Assembly (NCBI GenBank): GCA_017858295.1
Contig: JAFMBU010000002.1
Span: 1-34,601, forward strand
Length of the DNA stretch: 34,601 nucleotides
Source of the DNA: Porticoccaceae bacterium
GTDB taxonomy: Bacteria > Pseudomonadota > Gammaproteobacteria > Pseudomonadales > Porticoccaceae
Direction: 5' to 3'
In this document: positions 8,769 to 17,297 of the stretch, piece after piece
How the letters are laid out: each line of letters opens with the position of its first letter
Position numbering within the stretch: the first letter of the stretch is position 1
The notes under the pieces: model-generated
Told to the model about the DNA's origin: nothing
The model's database searches: none
The model's input: the letters and a program-made list of their open reading frames with translations, nothing else
Program-made: the position numbers and the translations under genes

Positions 8769-9230
8769 TTAGACTGCTATACCAGTCCAATAAGGTTGTT
8801 CCAATTCTATCTTGGGGCAGCGATTCATCACAACCTTGATTCCCGCCGCTTCGGCCAACTGCGCAGCCCGATCATTGACAATCTCCAGCTGCATCCACAC
8901 GACACTGGCGCCCATAGCAATCGCCTCTTCGGTCACAGCCAGCGCTGCATCCGATGAACGAAAGATATCGACCATATGGATCGGCTGATCTAGAGCCCCA
9001 TTGAGCGACGCTAAATCAGCGTAACAGTACTGGCCGAGAATTTGCTTTCCCGCCTCTCGCGGATTGACCGGATAGACTTTGTAGCCCTGCTCAAGCAGCG
9101 CCTGCATACAGCGATAGCTGTCGCGATCTTCACGCGGGCTCGCCCCCACCAGAGCAATGGTTTTCACCTCGGTGAGTATCTGCTTGAGATAGGCGTCGGG
9201 GTAATTGCTATGGTCAATTGCTGAAGTCAT
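8769..9230 (-). CDS. CoA-binding domain protein (YccU-like)
   Basis: A 153-aa single-domain Rossmann-like CoA-binding protein. The N-terminal ALVGASPREDRDSY nucleotide-binding turn, the VYPVNPRE strand and the C-terminal VVMNRCPKIE segment match the YccU group, which resembles the CoA-binding domain of succinyl-CoA synthetase but has no catalytic partner domain. Its role is not established; here it sits between a methyltransferase-like gene and a crotonase, with gaps of 39 and 30 bases, so a link to acyl-CoA metabolism is plausible. Confidence 0.85.
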   Translation of the reverse strand: MTSAIDHSNYPDAYLKQILTEVKTIALVGASPREDRDSYRCMQALLEQGYKVYPVNPREAGKQILGQYCYADLASLNGALDQPIHMVDIFRSSDAALAVTEEAIAMGASVVWMQLEIVNDRAAQLAEAAGIKVVMNRCPKIELEQPYWTGIAV

Positions 9231-9269
9231 AAAATGGTCGCGTAAGTTAGAGTTTTTAATGATTATTTT

Positions 9270-10436
9270 CTAACCAGCCTTGCTGGCAATGCTCTTTTTC
9301 GGATCGTAAAACGGCCTTTCCACAACTCTAACAGAGCGACGGCCAAATGGGGTGACAATCTCCGCCTCGGTGTCCATCGCGCAGTGCTCGATGGACATCA
9401 TCGCCAGAGCAATATTGCTTTTTAACCTTGGTGAGTGGATCGCCGAAGACACATGGCCCACTTTTTCGTCGCCAACATAGATAGGCCAGAACTCATTGTT
9501 AGCGCCAGTTAATGCTTCGCCATCAATCACAATGCCCACCTGTTTGCGGCGAATTCCCTGCCGCAGGATTTCCTGTAGCGCCGCCTTGCCGATAAAATCA
9601 GCTTCCATTTCCAAGTCGACTAGTCGATCGAGGCCCAACTCAAAGGGGTTAGTATTGCAGTCCATATCAGCGTGATATGAAAGCATGCCGCCTTCGATAC
9701 GACGGATTGCCGATGTGTGCCCCGGCTGCAAACCAAAGGGCTGCCCCGCCGTCATAATGCGCTCCCACAGCTCATCTCCACGACTGCCATCACGCAGATA
9801 AATCTCATAACCTAACTCGCTGGACCAGCCAGTGCGCGACACAATTAATGGAATGCCATCGAGCTCATATTCCTCGAGCCAGTAATAACGCAGATCATGG
9901 ACTTTGTCGCCAAACAAACTCTGCATAATTTCGCCAGAACGGGGTCCCTGCAACTGCAGGGGCGAAACATCTGGCTCGCAGATACTGACATCAAGGCCGG
10001 AATGAACTGCCACACCCTGAGCCCAGAGCAAAATATCGCTATCTGCCAGCGACAACCAAAAATGATTTTCCGCCAGACGCAGCAGGATCGGGTCATTCAA
10101 AACCCCGCCCTGTGCATTGGTGATCAACACGTATTTACACTGGCCAACGGCACAGGCGGAGAGATTGCGCGGAGTTAACATCTGTACAAACTCAGCCGCA
10201 TCGGGGCCGGTGATTTCTACCTGGCGCTCCACCGCAACATCACTTAGGGTCGCAGCATTGACCAGGTTCCAGAAATTCTGTTCCGGGTCACCAAAATCCC
10301 TCGGGATATACATATGGTTATAGACCGAAAAGCCCGCCGCGCCCCAGCGCACAGTGGCGTCAAAATAGGGGGATTTGCGAATCTGGGTACCAAAGCCAAA
10401 GGCCTTAGATTGGTTTGAAGAAGATGAATTTGTCAT
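9270..10436 (-). CDS. DmdA-like / GcvT-family aminomethyltransferase-type protein
   Basis: A 388-aa tetrahydrofolate-dependent methyltransferase-family protein. Its layout follows dimethylsulfoniopropionate demethylase DmdA: an N-terminal RKSPYFDATVRWG plus VYNHMYIP, then DVAVERQVEITG, GGVLNDP, WLSLADSDILLW, VSPLQLQGPRSG and SGLG-type folate-domain segments, and a C-terminal GHVSSAIHSP. DmdA would pass a DMSP methyl group to tetrahydrofolate. However, from memory true DmdA proteins have SGWSKQGG and PNLIER...LSYGNDM, where this protein has TGWSSELG and SAIRRIEGGMLSYHADM. It may thus be a paralogue acting on another methylated substrate. It is first in a minus-strand operon with a CoA-binding protein, a crotonase and an acyl-CoA synthetase. 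At 388 aa it is slightly longer than typical DmdA. It is too short and too different to be LigM. Confidence 0.75.
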   Translation of the reverse strand: MTNSSSSNQSKAFGFGTQIRKSPYFDATVRWGAAGFSVYNHMYIPRDFGDPEQNFWNLVNAATLSDVAVERQVEITGPDAAEFVQMLTPRNLSACAVGQCKYVLITNAQGGVLNDPILLRLAENHFWLSLADSDILLWAQGVAVHSGLDVSICEPDVSPLQLQGPRSGEIMQSLFGDKVHDLRYYWLEEYELDGIPLIVSRTGWSSELGYEIYLRDGSRGDELWERIMTAGQPFGLQPGHTSAIRRIEGGMLSYHADMDCNTNPFELGLDRLVDLEMEADFIGKAALQEILRQGIRRKQVGIVIDGEALTGANNEFWPIYVGDEKVGHVSSAIHSPRLKSNIALAMMSIEHCAMDTEAEIVTPFGRRSVRVVERPFYDPKKSIASKAG

Positions 10437-10692
10437 GGACTAACACTCGAGTGAAGACGCGGGATTTTGCGCGAGTGTGATCCTAATAACGGGTTGCCGC
10501 TTGTTATTTTGCGACAGAGAAATGCAGCACTACGACATTAATATTGGGCCGGATATGTGGCGCTCGACGCCGTGGAAATCACTTGATAAAAGCACCAACA
10601 TAGATCGGGATAGCGGTTGCGTAACCACCCAATACCATTAAACTGAGTTAAACAAATCGGTCATAGAGCCGGTATTTACTAAGGGGGAAAAT
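10437..10692. promoter_or_regulatory. Divergent intergenic region, DmdA-like operon / acyl-CoA ligase
   Basis: This 256-base spacer must hold the promoters of both the minus-strand DmdA-like operon and the plus-strand acyl-CoA ligase gene. I see no clear consensus promoter, operator or hairpin, apart from an AAGGGGG ribosome site just before the ATG at 10693. Confidence 0.3.
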
Positions 10693-12261
10693 ATGATTCC
10701 ACTGCAAGAAATTAGCCGCGTCGCGGATATCACTCGCTATCAAGCGCGACTTGAAGGCGACCGAGTTGCACAATTTTTTGAAGGCCGCGAAACCAGCTAT
10801 CTCGAACTCGATCGTCGCGCCAGTCAAATTGCCAATGGCCTAATCGCCGCTGGCTGCACTCCTGGCACTCACATTGGTTATGTAGGTAAAAACAGCGACT
10901 ATTATTTCGAAGTCATGACCGGCGCAGCCAAGGCCAATGTGGTGATTGCCGCAGTCAACTGGCGCCTCGCCGCTCCAGAGATAGAATATGTTCTCAACAA
11001 TGCTGAGGTCGAGATACTCTTTGTTGGCGCTGAATTTTACGACGTCATCAAACAGGTCGCTCCGGCTCTAACCTCCCTGCGCATGGTCATTGCCGTTGAT
11101 GATGGAGAGAGCAGCTGGACCTCTTTTACTCACTGGCGCGACCAACAGCCTGATGGCGATCCGCAGCTGTCCATTGACTTGGATGATGATGTGATACTGC
11201 TCTACACCAGCGGTACCACTGGGCATCCCAAAGGCGTCCAATTAACCAACAGAAATTATCTCGATCTATTAGATCAAGCGGCTAACGGTGGCTGGGGAGA
11301 CTGGACTAGTGGCGAAGCCAGTTTAGTCGCCATGCCAATCTTTCATGTTGCCGGTGTCAATGTCGGCCTGATTGGTTTAGCTCAGGGTCTGAAAAACGTT
11401 ATCTTGAGGGATATAGACCCAGTGACGATTTTGGACCTTCTCGAGCAGCATCGAATTAAATATGCGTTTTTTGTGCCCGCAGTGATTATGTTTCTCAATT
11501 CTGTTCCCGCCGTTCGCGACAGAGACTTCTCCAATCTGGAACTGATTCTCTACGGCGCCAGCCCCATATCTGAGGAAGTGTTATTAACCGCCACAGAGAT
11601 TTTTAAATGTCAGTTTTGTCAGGTCTATGGACTTACCGAAACTGCAGGTGCTGGCACTTTCTTAGAGCACCAAGATCATGATCCGACAAGGGGAAAATTA
11701 CGCTCCTGCGGTAAACCAGTGGCCACAGCTGAGGTGCGGATACTCGGGCACGATGGCGAAGATATGCCAGCTAATGCAGTGGGTGAAATACTCTACAGAT
11801 CTGGCACCCTGATGAAAGGCTACTGGAAAAATGACCAAGCGACTGCGAAAGCGGTTCAAGACGGTTGGTTTTACACTGGCGACGCAGGCTATTTAGATGA
11901 AGAGGGCTATCTTTTTATTCACGATCGGATCAAAGATATGATTGTCTCCGGCGGTGAAAATGTATATCCCGCCGAAGTGGAAAATGCCCTGTTTGGTCTT
12001 GCAGAAATTGCAGATGTTGCGGTTATCGGTGTGCCCGATACTAAGTGGGGTGAGGCAGTCAAAGCGGTTGTGGTGCTGAAACCTGGAGAGACCACTAGCG
12101 AGCAAGAAATTATTGATTTCGCAAAAACTAAGATTGCCGGCTATAAGGTCCCCAAATCTGTCGACTTTACCGATGCACTGCCGCGCAACCCAACCGGAAA
12201 ACTCCTCAAGCGAGAGCTGCGAGCACCCTACTGGGACAATAAAGAGCGGCAAATAAACTAG
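10693..12261 (+). CDS. Acyl-CoA ligase (AMP-forming)
   Basis: A 522-aa ANL-superfamily ligase forming acyl-CoA from a carboxylic acid, ATP and CoA. Seen motifs: YTSGTTGHPKGV, the YGLTETAG adenine site, GWFYTGDAGY, the hinge DRIKDMIVSGGENVYPAE, and the C-terminal catalytic lysine in NPTGKLLKREL. It belongs to the broad fatty-acyl/aryl-CoA ligase group, and neither chain length nor aromatic specificity can be read from sequence. A strong AAGGGGG site precedes the start. The gene stands alone, divergent from the DmdA-like operon and convergent with the MFS gene at the end of the lig minus arm. Confidence 0.88.
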   Translation: MIPLQEISRVADITRYQARLEGDRVAQFFEGRETSYLELDRRASQIANGLIAAGCTPGTHIGYVGKNSDYYFEVMTGAAKANVVIAAVNWRLAAPEIEYVLNNAEVEILFVGAEFYDVIKQVAPALTSLRMVIAVDDGESSWTSFTHWRDQQPDGDPQLSIDLDDDVILLYTSGTTGHPKGVQLTNRNYLDLLDQAANGGWGDWTSGEASLVAMPIFHVAGVNVGLIGLAQGLKNVILRDIDPVTILDLLEQHRIKYAFFVPAVIMFLNSVPAVRDRDFSNLELILYGASPISEEVLLTATEIFKCQFCQVYGLTETAGAGTFLEHQDHDPTRGKLRSCGKPVATAEVRILGHDGEDMPANAVGEILYRSGTLMKGYWKNDQATAKAVQDGWFYTGDAGYLDEEGYLFIHDRIKDMIVSGGENVYPAEVENALFGLAEIADVAVIGVPDTKWGEAVKAVVVLKPGETTSEQEIIDFAKTKIAGYKVPKSVDFTDALPRNPTGKLLKRELRAPYWDNKERQIN

Positions 12262-12441
12262 GCTGGCTGCTTTGAAATACACAGCTGAGAGTTGCACGCC
12301 CTGAAAGGCAGCGTTCTGCATTGAAAAGGGATTTGCGGTTAGCAACCTACTTCGCTAATGGTATTTCGATTGAGCACAGCGCTGCGAGATCTCCGCAACT
12401 TAACAGCAGACCTCTGAGGTTCGTTTAAAAGAGCAAAATGC

Positions 12442-12463
12442 GCGGTAATGAATTAATTACCGC
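12442..12463. terminator. Bidirectional terminator-like hairpin
   Basis: A perfect 8-bp GCGGTAAT/ATTACCGC stem (12442-12449 with 12456-12463) has a 6-base loop and sits between convergent genes. On the minus strand it is followed by GCATTTTGCTCTTTT, so it probably ends the ligK-to-MFS transcript. On the plus strand a T-run follows only after 13 bases, so it is weaker in that direction. Confidence 0.55.
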
Positions 12464-12484
12464 ACATGTTCACTATCTTTTTTA

Positions 12485-13666
12485 TTAACTTTTAAACGGG
12501 CTAGCGCCGCGAGTGACTAGCAGCGTCACCAGCATCAACACGGCGGCAGTAGCACCATAGACCAAAAGCACATTTTTTAATCCGCCCAAAGGTTGATCAA
12601 GCATAACAACCACCAAGGGCGCGATAAATTGGCCCAGAAAGAACATACCAGTCCACAGTCCCGTCCCACGGCCCCTGACGCTCGGAGATAAGATACTCAT
12701 AGTCCAAGCTAAGGTGCATGGGAGTAACATACCGGCACCCAAGCTAGTAACGATTGCGAATACTGTCGTGATTGACAGCGCAGATGACAGACCCATGCCG
12801 CCATAGCCAAGCGCAAACAACGCCATTCCAATGGCGAGAGGTTTTGGACCAGGTGATAGCACCTTTAACTTCGTAAAAGTAACTGCTCCAATCATCACAC
12901 CAAAATTAAACGCCGCTCCAACAGCGCCAATTATGGCGGGACTCGCGTCTTGGACAAGTAACAAAATATCACCCAACTTTACTATAGTGGTGTAAAAGAA
13001 TATCCCGACACCCAGAGTGATGAAGAGCAGAGGCAACAACGATCTCCAGGGGAGGACTCCTTTTGAATCGCTATTTTTCTCAATCACCGCAGGCTCAAAG
13101 AGTTTCCACAACACCAATAAGGCGATAGGTATTGCCATTAAGTAGAGAAGAAAAGGTCCGCGTGAGCCCAGGGTTTCGCCTAATGCACCGCCGATCGCAA
13201 TAAGGACAATTGCGCTCAGACTGACGACGCCAATTTGTATGCCAATCCACTTTTCTCGGGCAGCCCCTTTGAAATAATCACCGACAAGCGCCGTGGCAAC
13301 CGTCATGATGACGGCTTCAAAAACACCAAGACCAAAGCGCGCGCCAATAATCTGTTTTAAATCCGTCAAAAAGAATGGGATCGTCCCAATTACGGCATAT
13401 CCAAGTAACGAGAAAAATAACAACATTTTTCGGCCAATACGGTCTGAGAGCCAGCCAGCCAGCGGCGAAAAAAGAGCGACACATAGCGCAGGTATAGTGA
13501 GCGCGATAGGAACAAGTGCCTCACTTCCGGAGACACCAGCGAACTCGCGCCCCAAAAGTGGCATCACCGGCACCAGAGAGATAATCGCCATAGCAGGCAT
13601 AATCGCGGCTAAAACGAGAATAATTCCATGAATGTTGCGAGCTTCAGATACAATTTTAGTTGACAT
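12485..13666 (-). CDS. Major facilitator superfamily transporter
   Basis: A 393-aa inner-membrane transporter with about 12 hydrophobic helices. The loop 2-3 signature GWLSDRIGRKMLLFF is the classic MFS motif A. I chose the ATG at 13666 (MSTKIV) over the in-frame ATG at 13699 because a GAGG site stands six bases before it. It is the last gene on the lig minus arm, 95 bases after the dehydrogenase gene, so uptake of the aromatic acid or efflux of an intermediate is the likely job. It lacks obvious resemblance to the longer PcaK-type aromatic acid symporters, so the substrate is inferred from position only. Confidence 0.85.
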   Translation of the reverse strand: MSTKIVSEARNIHGIILVLAAIMPAMAIISLVPVMPLLGREFAGVSGSEALVPIALTIPALCVALFSPLAGWLSDRIGRKMLLFFSLLGYAVIGTIPFFLTDLKQIIGARFGLGVFEAVIMTVATALVGDYFKGAAREKWIGIQIGVVSLSAIVLIAIGGALGETLGSRGPFLLYLMAIPIALLVLWKLFEPAVIEKNSDSKGVLPWRSLLPLLFITLGVGIFFYTTIVKLGDILLLVQDASPAIIGAVGAAFNFGVMIGAVTFTKLKVLSPGPKPLAIGMALFALGYGGMGLSSALSITTVFAIVTSLGAGMLLPCTLAWTMSILSPSVRGRGTGLWTGMFFLGQFIAPLVVVMLDQPLGGLKNVLLVYGATAAVLMLVTLLVTRGASPFKS

Positions 13667-13701
13667 ATCAATCCTCATCTTATTATTGGTAGAGTGCAAA
13701 T

Positions 13702-13717
13702 CTGCAAAAAAATGCAG
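13702..13717. repeat. Inverted repeat CTGCA-N6-TGCAG upstream of the MFS gene
   Basis: A perfect 5-6-5 inverted repeat with an all-A spacer on the plus strand lies 35 bases upstream of the chosen MFS start codon. It shares its geometry, but not its sequence, with the dyad upstream of ligK. It may be a protein-binding site or chance. Confidence 0.3.
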
Positions 13718-13761
13718 CTGAAAGTTGTAATCATATTTGAGATATTATTACTTAATAGTAT

Positions 13762-14538
13762 TTAATTATTTTTCACAAATTCGTCAAAAGTGTCAGCAAC
13801 AGCTTGAGACATCCCCGATTTTACCTGGGCCTGTTTTACGGTTTTGGCGACCTCACGCATTTCCTCAGCCCGACGCTGACCATGTGTGGATACACGCTCA
13901 AACCAATAATCGACACGACCTTCACGCCATCCCATCTCAGGGAAACTGTCATCTAAGGACGCCTTTATTTCGTTTTCTACATCGTAAAAACGAGCGGTTT
14001 GAAAACACTCAAGGGTAAGAGCCTCCATGCCTTTTATCATTACTGATCGGCACATTTTTATCGCCGCCGCTCGCCCAACTTCAGGGCCAACATATCGACT
14101 GTTTAGGCCTAGTGAATTGAGTGCATGGCTGATCGCCTGACCCTCGGGGTGAGATAAAAAAAGCGGTACGGACCCTTTAAGGGGATAGACTGGCGCCATA
14201 ATCGCAACGTCAACAAGATTGCAACAGGCTTGAATATTTGCCTGTTTTGTTTGCGGCGCTACAGAGTTCATCTCCAAAAAATATTGCTCTGGTCGCAAAT
14301 GCACACCAGCCTCCCTTGCCGCTATAGGTGCCTGATCTGCGGTAACAAGAGAGAATACAAATGCAGAATCCCGCAAGGCGTCAGCAAGATTGGCCTGGAA
14401 CTGAACACCAGACTGCTCTGCTTGGGCTTTTATTTCAGCATCTTGTTTTATATCGTAGACATGGACATCAGCATGACTCTGCAAATGCTCTGCGAACATC
14501 TTCCCCGCTTCACCAAAGCCGATTATCGCAACCTTCAC
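13762..14538 (-). CDS. NAD(P)-dependent beta-hydroxyacid dehydrogenase-like protein (DUF1932)
   Basis: A 258-aa oxidoreductase with an N-terminal Rossmann motif (IIGFGEAGKMFAE, GxGxxG) and a C-terminal DUF1932-type helical domain, related to 6-phosphogluconate/beta-hydroxyacid dehydrogenases. A lysine in GRAAAIKMCRS (about residues 156-166) sits where the family's catalytic lysine is expected. It starts with GTG and overlaps the ligU stop by four bases (GTGA), so it is translationally coupled to ligU. No dehydrogenase other than LigC is needed in the known protocatechuate 4,5-cleavage route, so its reaction is unknown. It could process a side product, a keto/hydroxy acid intermediate, or an alternative substrate. 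Confidence 0.82.
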   Translation of the reverse strand: MKVAIIGFGEAGKMFAEHLQSHADVHVYDIKQDAEIKAQAEQSGVQFQANLADALRDSAFVFSLVTADQAPIAAREAGVHLRPEQYFLEMNSVAPQTKQANIQACCNLVDVAIMAPVYPLKGSVPLFLSHPEGQAISHALNSLGLNSRYVGPEVGRAAAIKMCRSVMIKGMEALTLECFQTARFYDVENEIKASLDDSFPEMGWREGRVDYWFERVSTHGQRRAEEMREVAKTVKQAQVKSGMSQAVADTFDEFVKNN

Positions 14539-15620
14539 GGAAAGACCTCTCCATCCATGATTTTTCGGGCTGTACGTAAAAGAGCTGTACGCACAACAGT
14601 GCTGTCATCCCACTCCAATTCAACCGTCAGCATCCCTGTGGGGTGTTCAACATCTACCTGGCAAGGATTGGTTTTTGCAAAAATGGCCATACCCGCCGCT
14701 ACACTGTTGGGTAACATGCAGCCTGCCGCTGACGAGGCCGCACCCAGCACACCAACGGATAGGTGGACGCGATGAGGAATAAATGTGCGCGTCGAAATAA
14801 TGCCTCCGTTTATCGGCGGCGCTATCAGGCACATCTTAGGAATGGTCTTATCTGTAACATCGCCTAAGTTCATCATCTGTCCCGCCTGAATGCGTATTGC
14901 TTCCAGACGTATTTTCAGCGCCTCATTAGCCTCTAAGACTTCAGGAGCTTCATAGCCACTCAACCCCAGATCTTTCGCACGTATCAGAACGCTTGGCATG
15001 CCATTATCAATTAGGGTGCAATCGACATCATCAATCGTATCGATCGCATTACCTGTGGGTAGCAACGCACCGCATTGCGCTCCGGCGGTGCCGTAATAGC
15101 GCTGCAAAATAGGCGCATGGGATCCGGGTACCCCATCAATCTTGGCGTCACCCTCATAGGTCACTTTGCCATCGGGGGTTTGGACAACCAACTCTGCGTA
15201 GGCATCGGAATTAACCATATGAACACGCACGACTGTCTGCTTCGTTTCTGCCGCAACGAGGCCACGCTCTATGGCAAATGGACCAACGGCGGCGAGCATA
15301 TTTCCACAATTTTGTGCGGCTGAAATCGCACCAGTTTCGGGTGTTACCTGCAAGAATAAATAGTCTACGTCCACTTCAGGCCGCTCAGAGGACGATACGA
15401 TGGCGACTTTGCTGGTAAGCGGATGGGCGCCACCTAGACCGTCGATTTGACGGGCATCAGGTGAACCCATCATCCTTAGAAGAGCTTGGTTTCGAGCGCC
15501 TTCCTCGGAGGGCAAATCCTGGGCAATAAAAAATGGTCCTTTGGATGTGCCACCGCGCATTAGCATGCAAGGGATGCCGATCGTGCTACTGGTTGTTGTA
15601 TTGGTCATTCTATTGTTCAT
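14535..15620 (-). CDS. ligU: 4-oxalomesaconate tautomerase (PrpF family)
   Basis: A 361-aa PrpF/GalD-type isomerase. LigU and GalD move the double bond or tautomerise 4-oxalomesaconate, giving the form that the hydratase accepts. The N-terminal CMLMRGGTSKG is the family hallmark. Lys71 in PLTSKVAIV and Cys105 in AAQNCGN match the conserved active-site lysine and cysteine. I place the start at ATG 15620, overlapping nothing but lying just after the ligI stop. An in-frame ATG at 15638 inside ligI and another at 15608 are possible; none has a strong ribosome site, which fits coupling to ligI. It is the third gene of the ligK-ligI-ligU arm. Confidence 0.92.
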   Translation of the reverse strand: MNNRMTNTTTSSTIGIPCMLMRGGTSKGPFFIAQDLPSEEGARNQALLRMMGSPDARQIDGLGGAHPLTSKVAIVSSSERPEVDVDYLFLQVTPETGAISAAQNCGNMLAAVGPFAIERGLVAAETKQTVVRVHMVNSDAYAELVVQTPDGKVTYEGDAKIDGVPGSHAPILQRYYGTAGAQCGALLPTGNAIDTIDDVDCTLIDNGMPSVLIRAKDLGLSGYEAPEVLEANEALKIRLEAIRIQAGQMMNLGDVTDKTIPKMCLIAPPINGGIISTRTFIPHRVHLSVGVLGAASSAAGCMLPNSVAAGMAIFAKTNPCQVDVEHPTGMLTVELEWDDSTVVRTALLRTARKIMDGEVFP

Positions 15621-15625
15621 GGTTA

Positions 15626-16522
15626 CTAGTCCGACCAATACAAAGACATAGGATTATCGACCAATAATTTGCGCTGTAACTCGACGGTCGGTGCGATACG
15701 TGGGATTTGATCCACAAGTTGGCCATCATCTGCAATGTGCGTTTTCATATTGGGATGTGGCCAGTCAGTGCCCCACAGCACACGATCGGGAAAGCGCTCG
15801 ACCAGTGTTCGAGCAAATGGCGTCACATCATCGTAGGGTGGTCCAGTGGCCGACAAGCGTTCGGGACAGGATACTTTGACCCAAAAATTTGAATTGTCAT
15901 CCAACAATTTCACGAAACGTAGGAATTGCCCATGGGTTGAGCCCAAGCTAATATCCGGACGTCCCATGTGGTCAATAACGACAAGTGTCGGTATTTTCTC
16001 GAGAAAGGGCGCAATGTCGTCAAGTTCCTCAGCTTCGAAATAAACCACCACATGCCAACCCATACTGGCAACCCGCTCGGCAATTTTGAGATACTCAGAT
16101 TTTGGCGTTGGATCCACGAGGCGTTTCAAAAAGTTAAATCGCACTCCCCTCACCCCGGCAGCGTGAAGTTCTTGTAGCTCCTTATCCGTTATCGCCGGAT
16201 CAACAATGGCTACACCTCTGGCCTTGCCGTTTGACTGATTCAGGCAATCGACCATAGCAGCGTTATCCTTACCGTGACAGCTAGCTTGGACTAAGACGTT
16301 TTTGTCAAATCCAAGATGATCACGAAGTGCAAATAACTTGGCAGCAGGTGCATCATGGGGGGTATATTTCCGAATCGGGGAATAGGGAAATTTATCCGAC
16401 GAACCAAAGACATGGCAGTGAGCGTCTACCGCGCCGGGAGGTGGACTAAAATCTGGTTTTTTAGGGTTCGGATGCACATCGAGTGCACCTGGCGTCGGTG
16501 GCTGAGCTTGCAGATTAGACAT
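15626..16522 (-). CDS. ligI: 2-pyrone-4,6-dicarboxylate hydrolase
   Basis: A 298-aa amidohydrolase-superfamily lactonase that opens 2-pyrone-4,6-dicarboxylate to 4-oxalomesaconate. It works without metal in characterised members. Seen: VDAHCHVFG with His35/His37, IDHMGRP with His185, and GTDWPHPN with the general-base Asp253, all in the order known for LigI. The ATG overlaps the ligK stop by eight bases (ATGTCTAA), a sign of translational coupling. Length is normal for the family (about 295 aa), with a short extra N-terminal tail. Confidence 0.95.
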   Translation of the reverse strand: MSNLQAQPPTPGALDVHPNPKKPDFSPPPGAVDAHCHVFGSSDKFPYSPIRKYTPHDAPAAKLFALRDHLGFDKNVLVQASCHGKDNAAMVDCLNQSNGKARGVAIVDPAITDKELQELHAAGVRGVRFNFLKRLVDPTPKSEYLKIAERVASMGWHVVVYFEAEELDDIAPFLEKIPTLVVIDHMGRPDISLGSTHGQFLRFVKLLDDNSNFWVKVSCPERLSATGPPYDDVTPFARTLVERFPDRVLWGTDWPHPNMKTHIADDGQLVDQIPRIAPTVELQRKLLVDNPMSLYWSD

Positions 16523-17198
16523 TGATATATTTCAACCCTTTTTCTTTGAGTCGCTCACGCATTCCATAAACATCTAAACCGAGCTCGCCAGCGGCAAATT
16601 TAGCTCGATTGCGTGCTTCTTTATCCTCTCGAGCGCGCGCATTGATCAGTACGTCTGGCGCCGTTTCCCGCGGTACCACACAGACACCATCATCATCTGC
16701 GACAATTACATCACCAGGCTTGATTGCCTGTCCTGCGCAGATGATTGGTATGTTTATTGAACCGAGACTCTCTTTGACGGTGCCTGTGCCTTGGACATAT
16801 TTTGACCATACTGGGAAGTCCATTTCCTGCAATTCGGCTAGATCACGCACACCACCTTCAATGATAAGCCCGCGCACGCCGCGATATTTCAACGCTGTGG
16901 CAAACAGATCGCCAAAATATCCCGCATCAGACTCCGAAGTCGGCGAAATAACCAAAATATCGCCTTCTTGGCACTGCTCAACCACTACGTGAATCATCCA
17001 GTTATCGGCGGGCGGAATAGAGACTGTCACCGCATTACCTGCGATGCGAGCGCCCGGGTAAATAGGCCGCATATAAGGCTTCATACAGCCGGTTCTACCC
17101 TGCGCTTCTGAAACGGTAGAGACCCCACAAACACCTAGACCGTTGACAACCTCCAGATCGACACGGTCAATATTTTGCACAACAACATGTTCAGCCAT
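16515..17198 (-). CDS. ligK: 4-carboxy-4-hydroxy-2-oxoadipate aldolase / oxaloacetate decarboxylase
   Basis: A 227-aa RraA-fold class II aldolase that cleaves 4-carboxy-4-hydroxy-2-oxoadipate to pyruvate and oxaloacetate, the last step of the 4,5-cleavage pathway. The GGVRDL motif (115-120) gives the substrate-binding Arg118 and metal-site Asp119, with GYFGDLFAT (from residue 93) supplying the other metal-site segment. I chose ATG 17198 rather than the in-frame ATG at 17258 because it gives the family length and has an AGGA site eight bases upstream. It is the first gene of the minus arm, and a putative regulator-binding motif lies 78 bases upstream. Confidence 0.93.
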   Translation of the reverse strand: MAEHVVVQNIDRVDLEVVNGLGVCGVSTVSEAQGRTGCMKPYMRPIYPGARIAGNAVTVSIPPADNWMIHVVVEQCQEGDILVISPTSESDAGYFGDLFATALKYRGVRGLIIEGGVRDLAELQEMDFPVWSKYVQGTGTVKESLGSINIPIICAGQAIKPGDVIVADDDGVCVVPRETAPDVLINARAREDKEARNRAKFAAGELGLDVYGMRERLKEKGLKYINV

Positions 17199-17276
17199 TA
17201 AGAAAATCCTAGAAGTATCAAAAGCTGCAGTATTATTTCTTGAAGGCGACAATTCCACATTGAAGTCAGCTGAACG

Positions 17277-17293
17277 TATAAGAAAATACGAAT
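17277..17293 (-). promoter_or_regulatory. Putative LysR operator upstream of ligK
   Basis: Read toward ligK the 17-mer is ATTCGTATTTTCTTATA, followed by CG, so its core is the perfect dyad CGTAT-N6-ATACG (17275-17290). It lies 78 bases before the ligK ATG. A copy with only two mismatches lies 76 bases before ligJ in the same orientation. An AATAAT -10-like box at 17232-17237 would put the site near -59, usual for LysR activators. Confidence 0.65.
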
Positions 17294-17297
17294 TTAA

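Noticed and set aside
9270..10436. Reading the DmdA-like protein as LigM (tetrahydrofolate-dependent vanillate/3-O-methylgallate demethylase)
   Set aside because: LigM is about 470 aa with a different N-terminus; this protein is 388 aa and follows the DmdA layout from its first motif onward.
14230..14775. Antisense reading frame of 181 codons over the DUF1932 and ligU genes
   Set aside because: It crosses the coupled ligU/dehydrogenase junction on the opposite strand and has no recognisable content.
17199..17207. ATTTTCTTA directly before the ligK start codon as another operator copy
   Set aside because: It is only nine bases long and overlaps the ribosome-binding spacer; it lacks the conserved flanks. 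It could be a secondary contact but cannot be supported.
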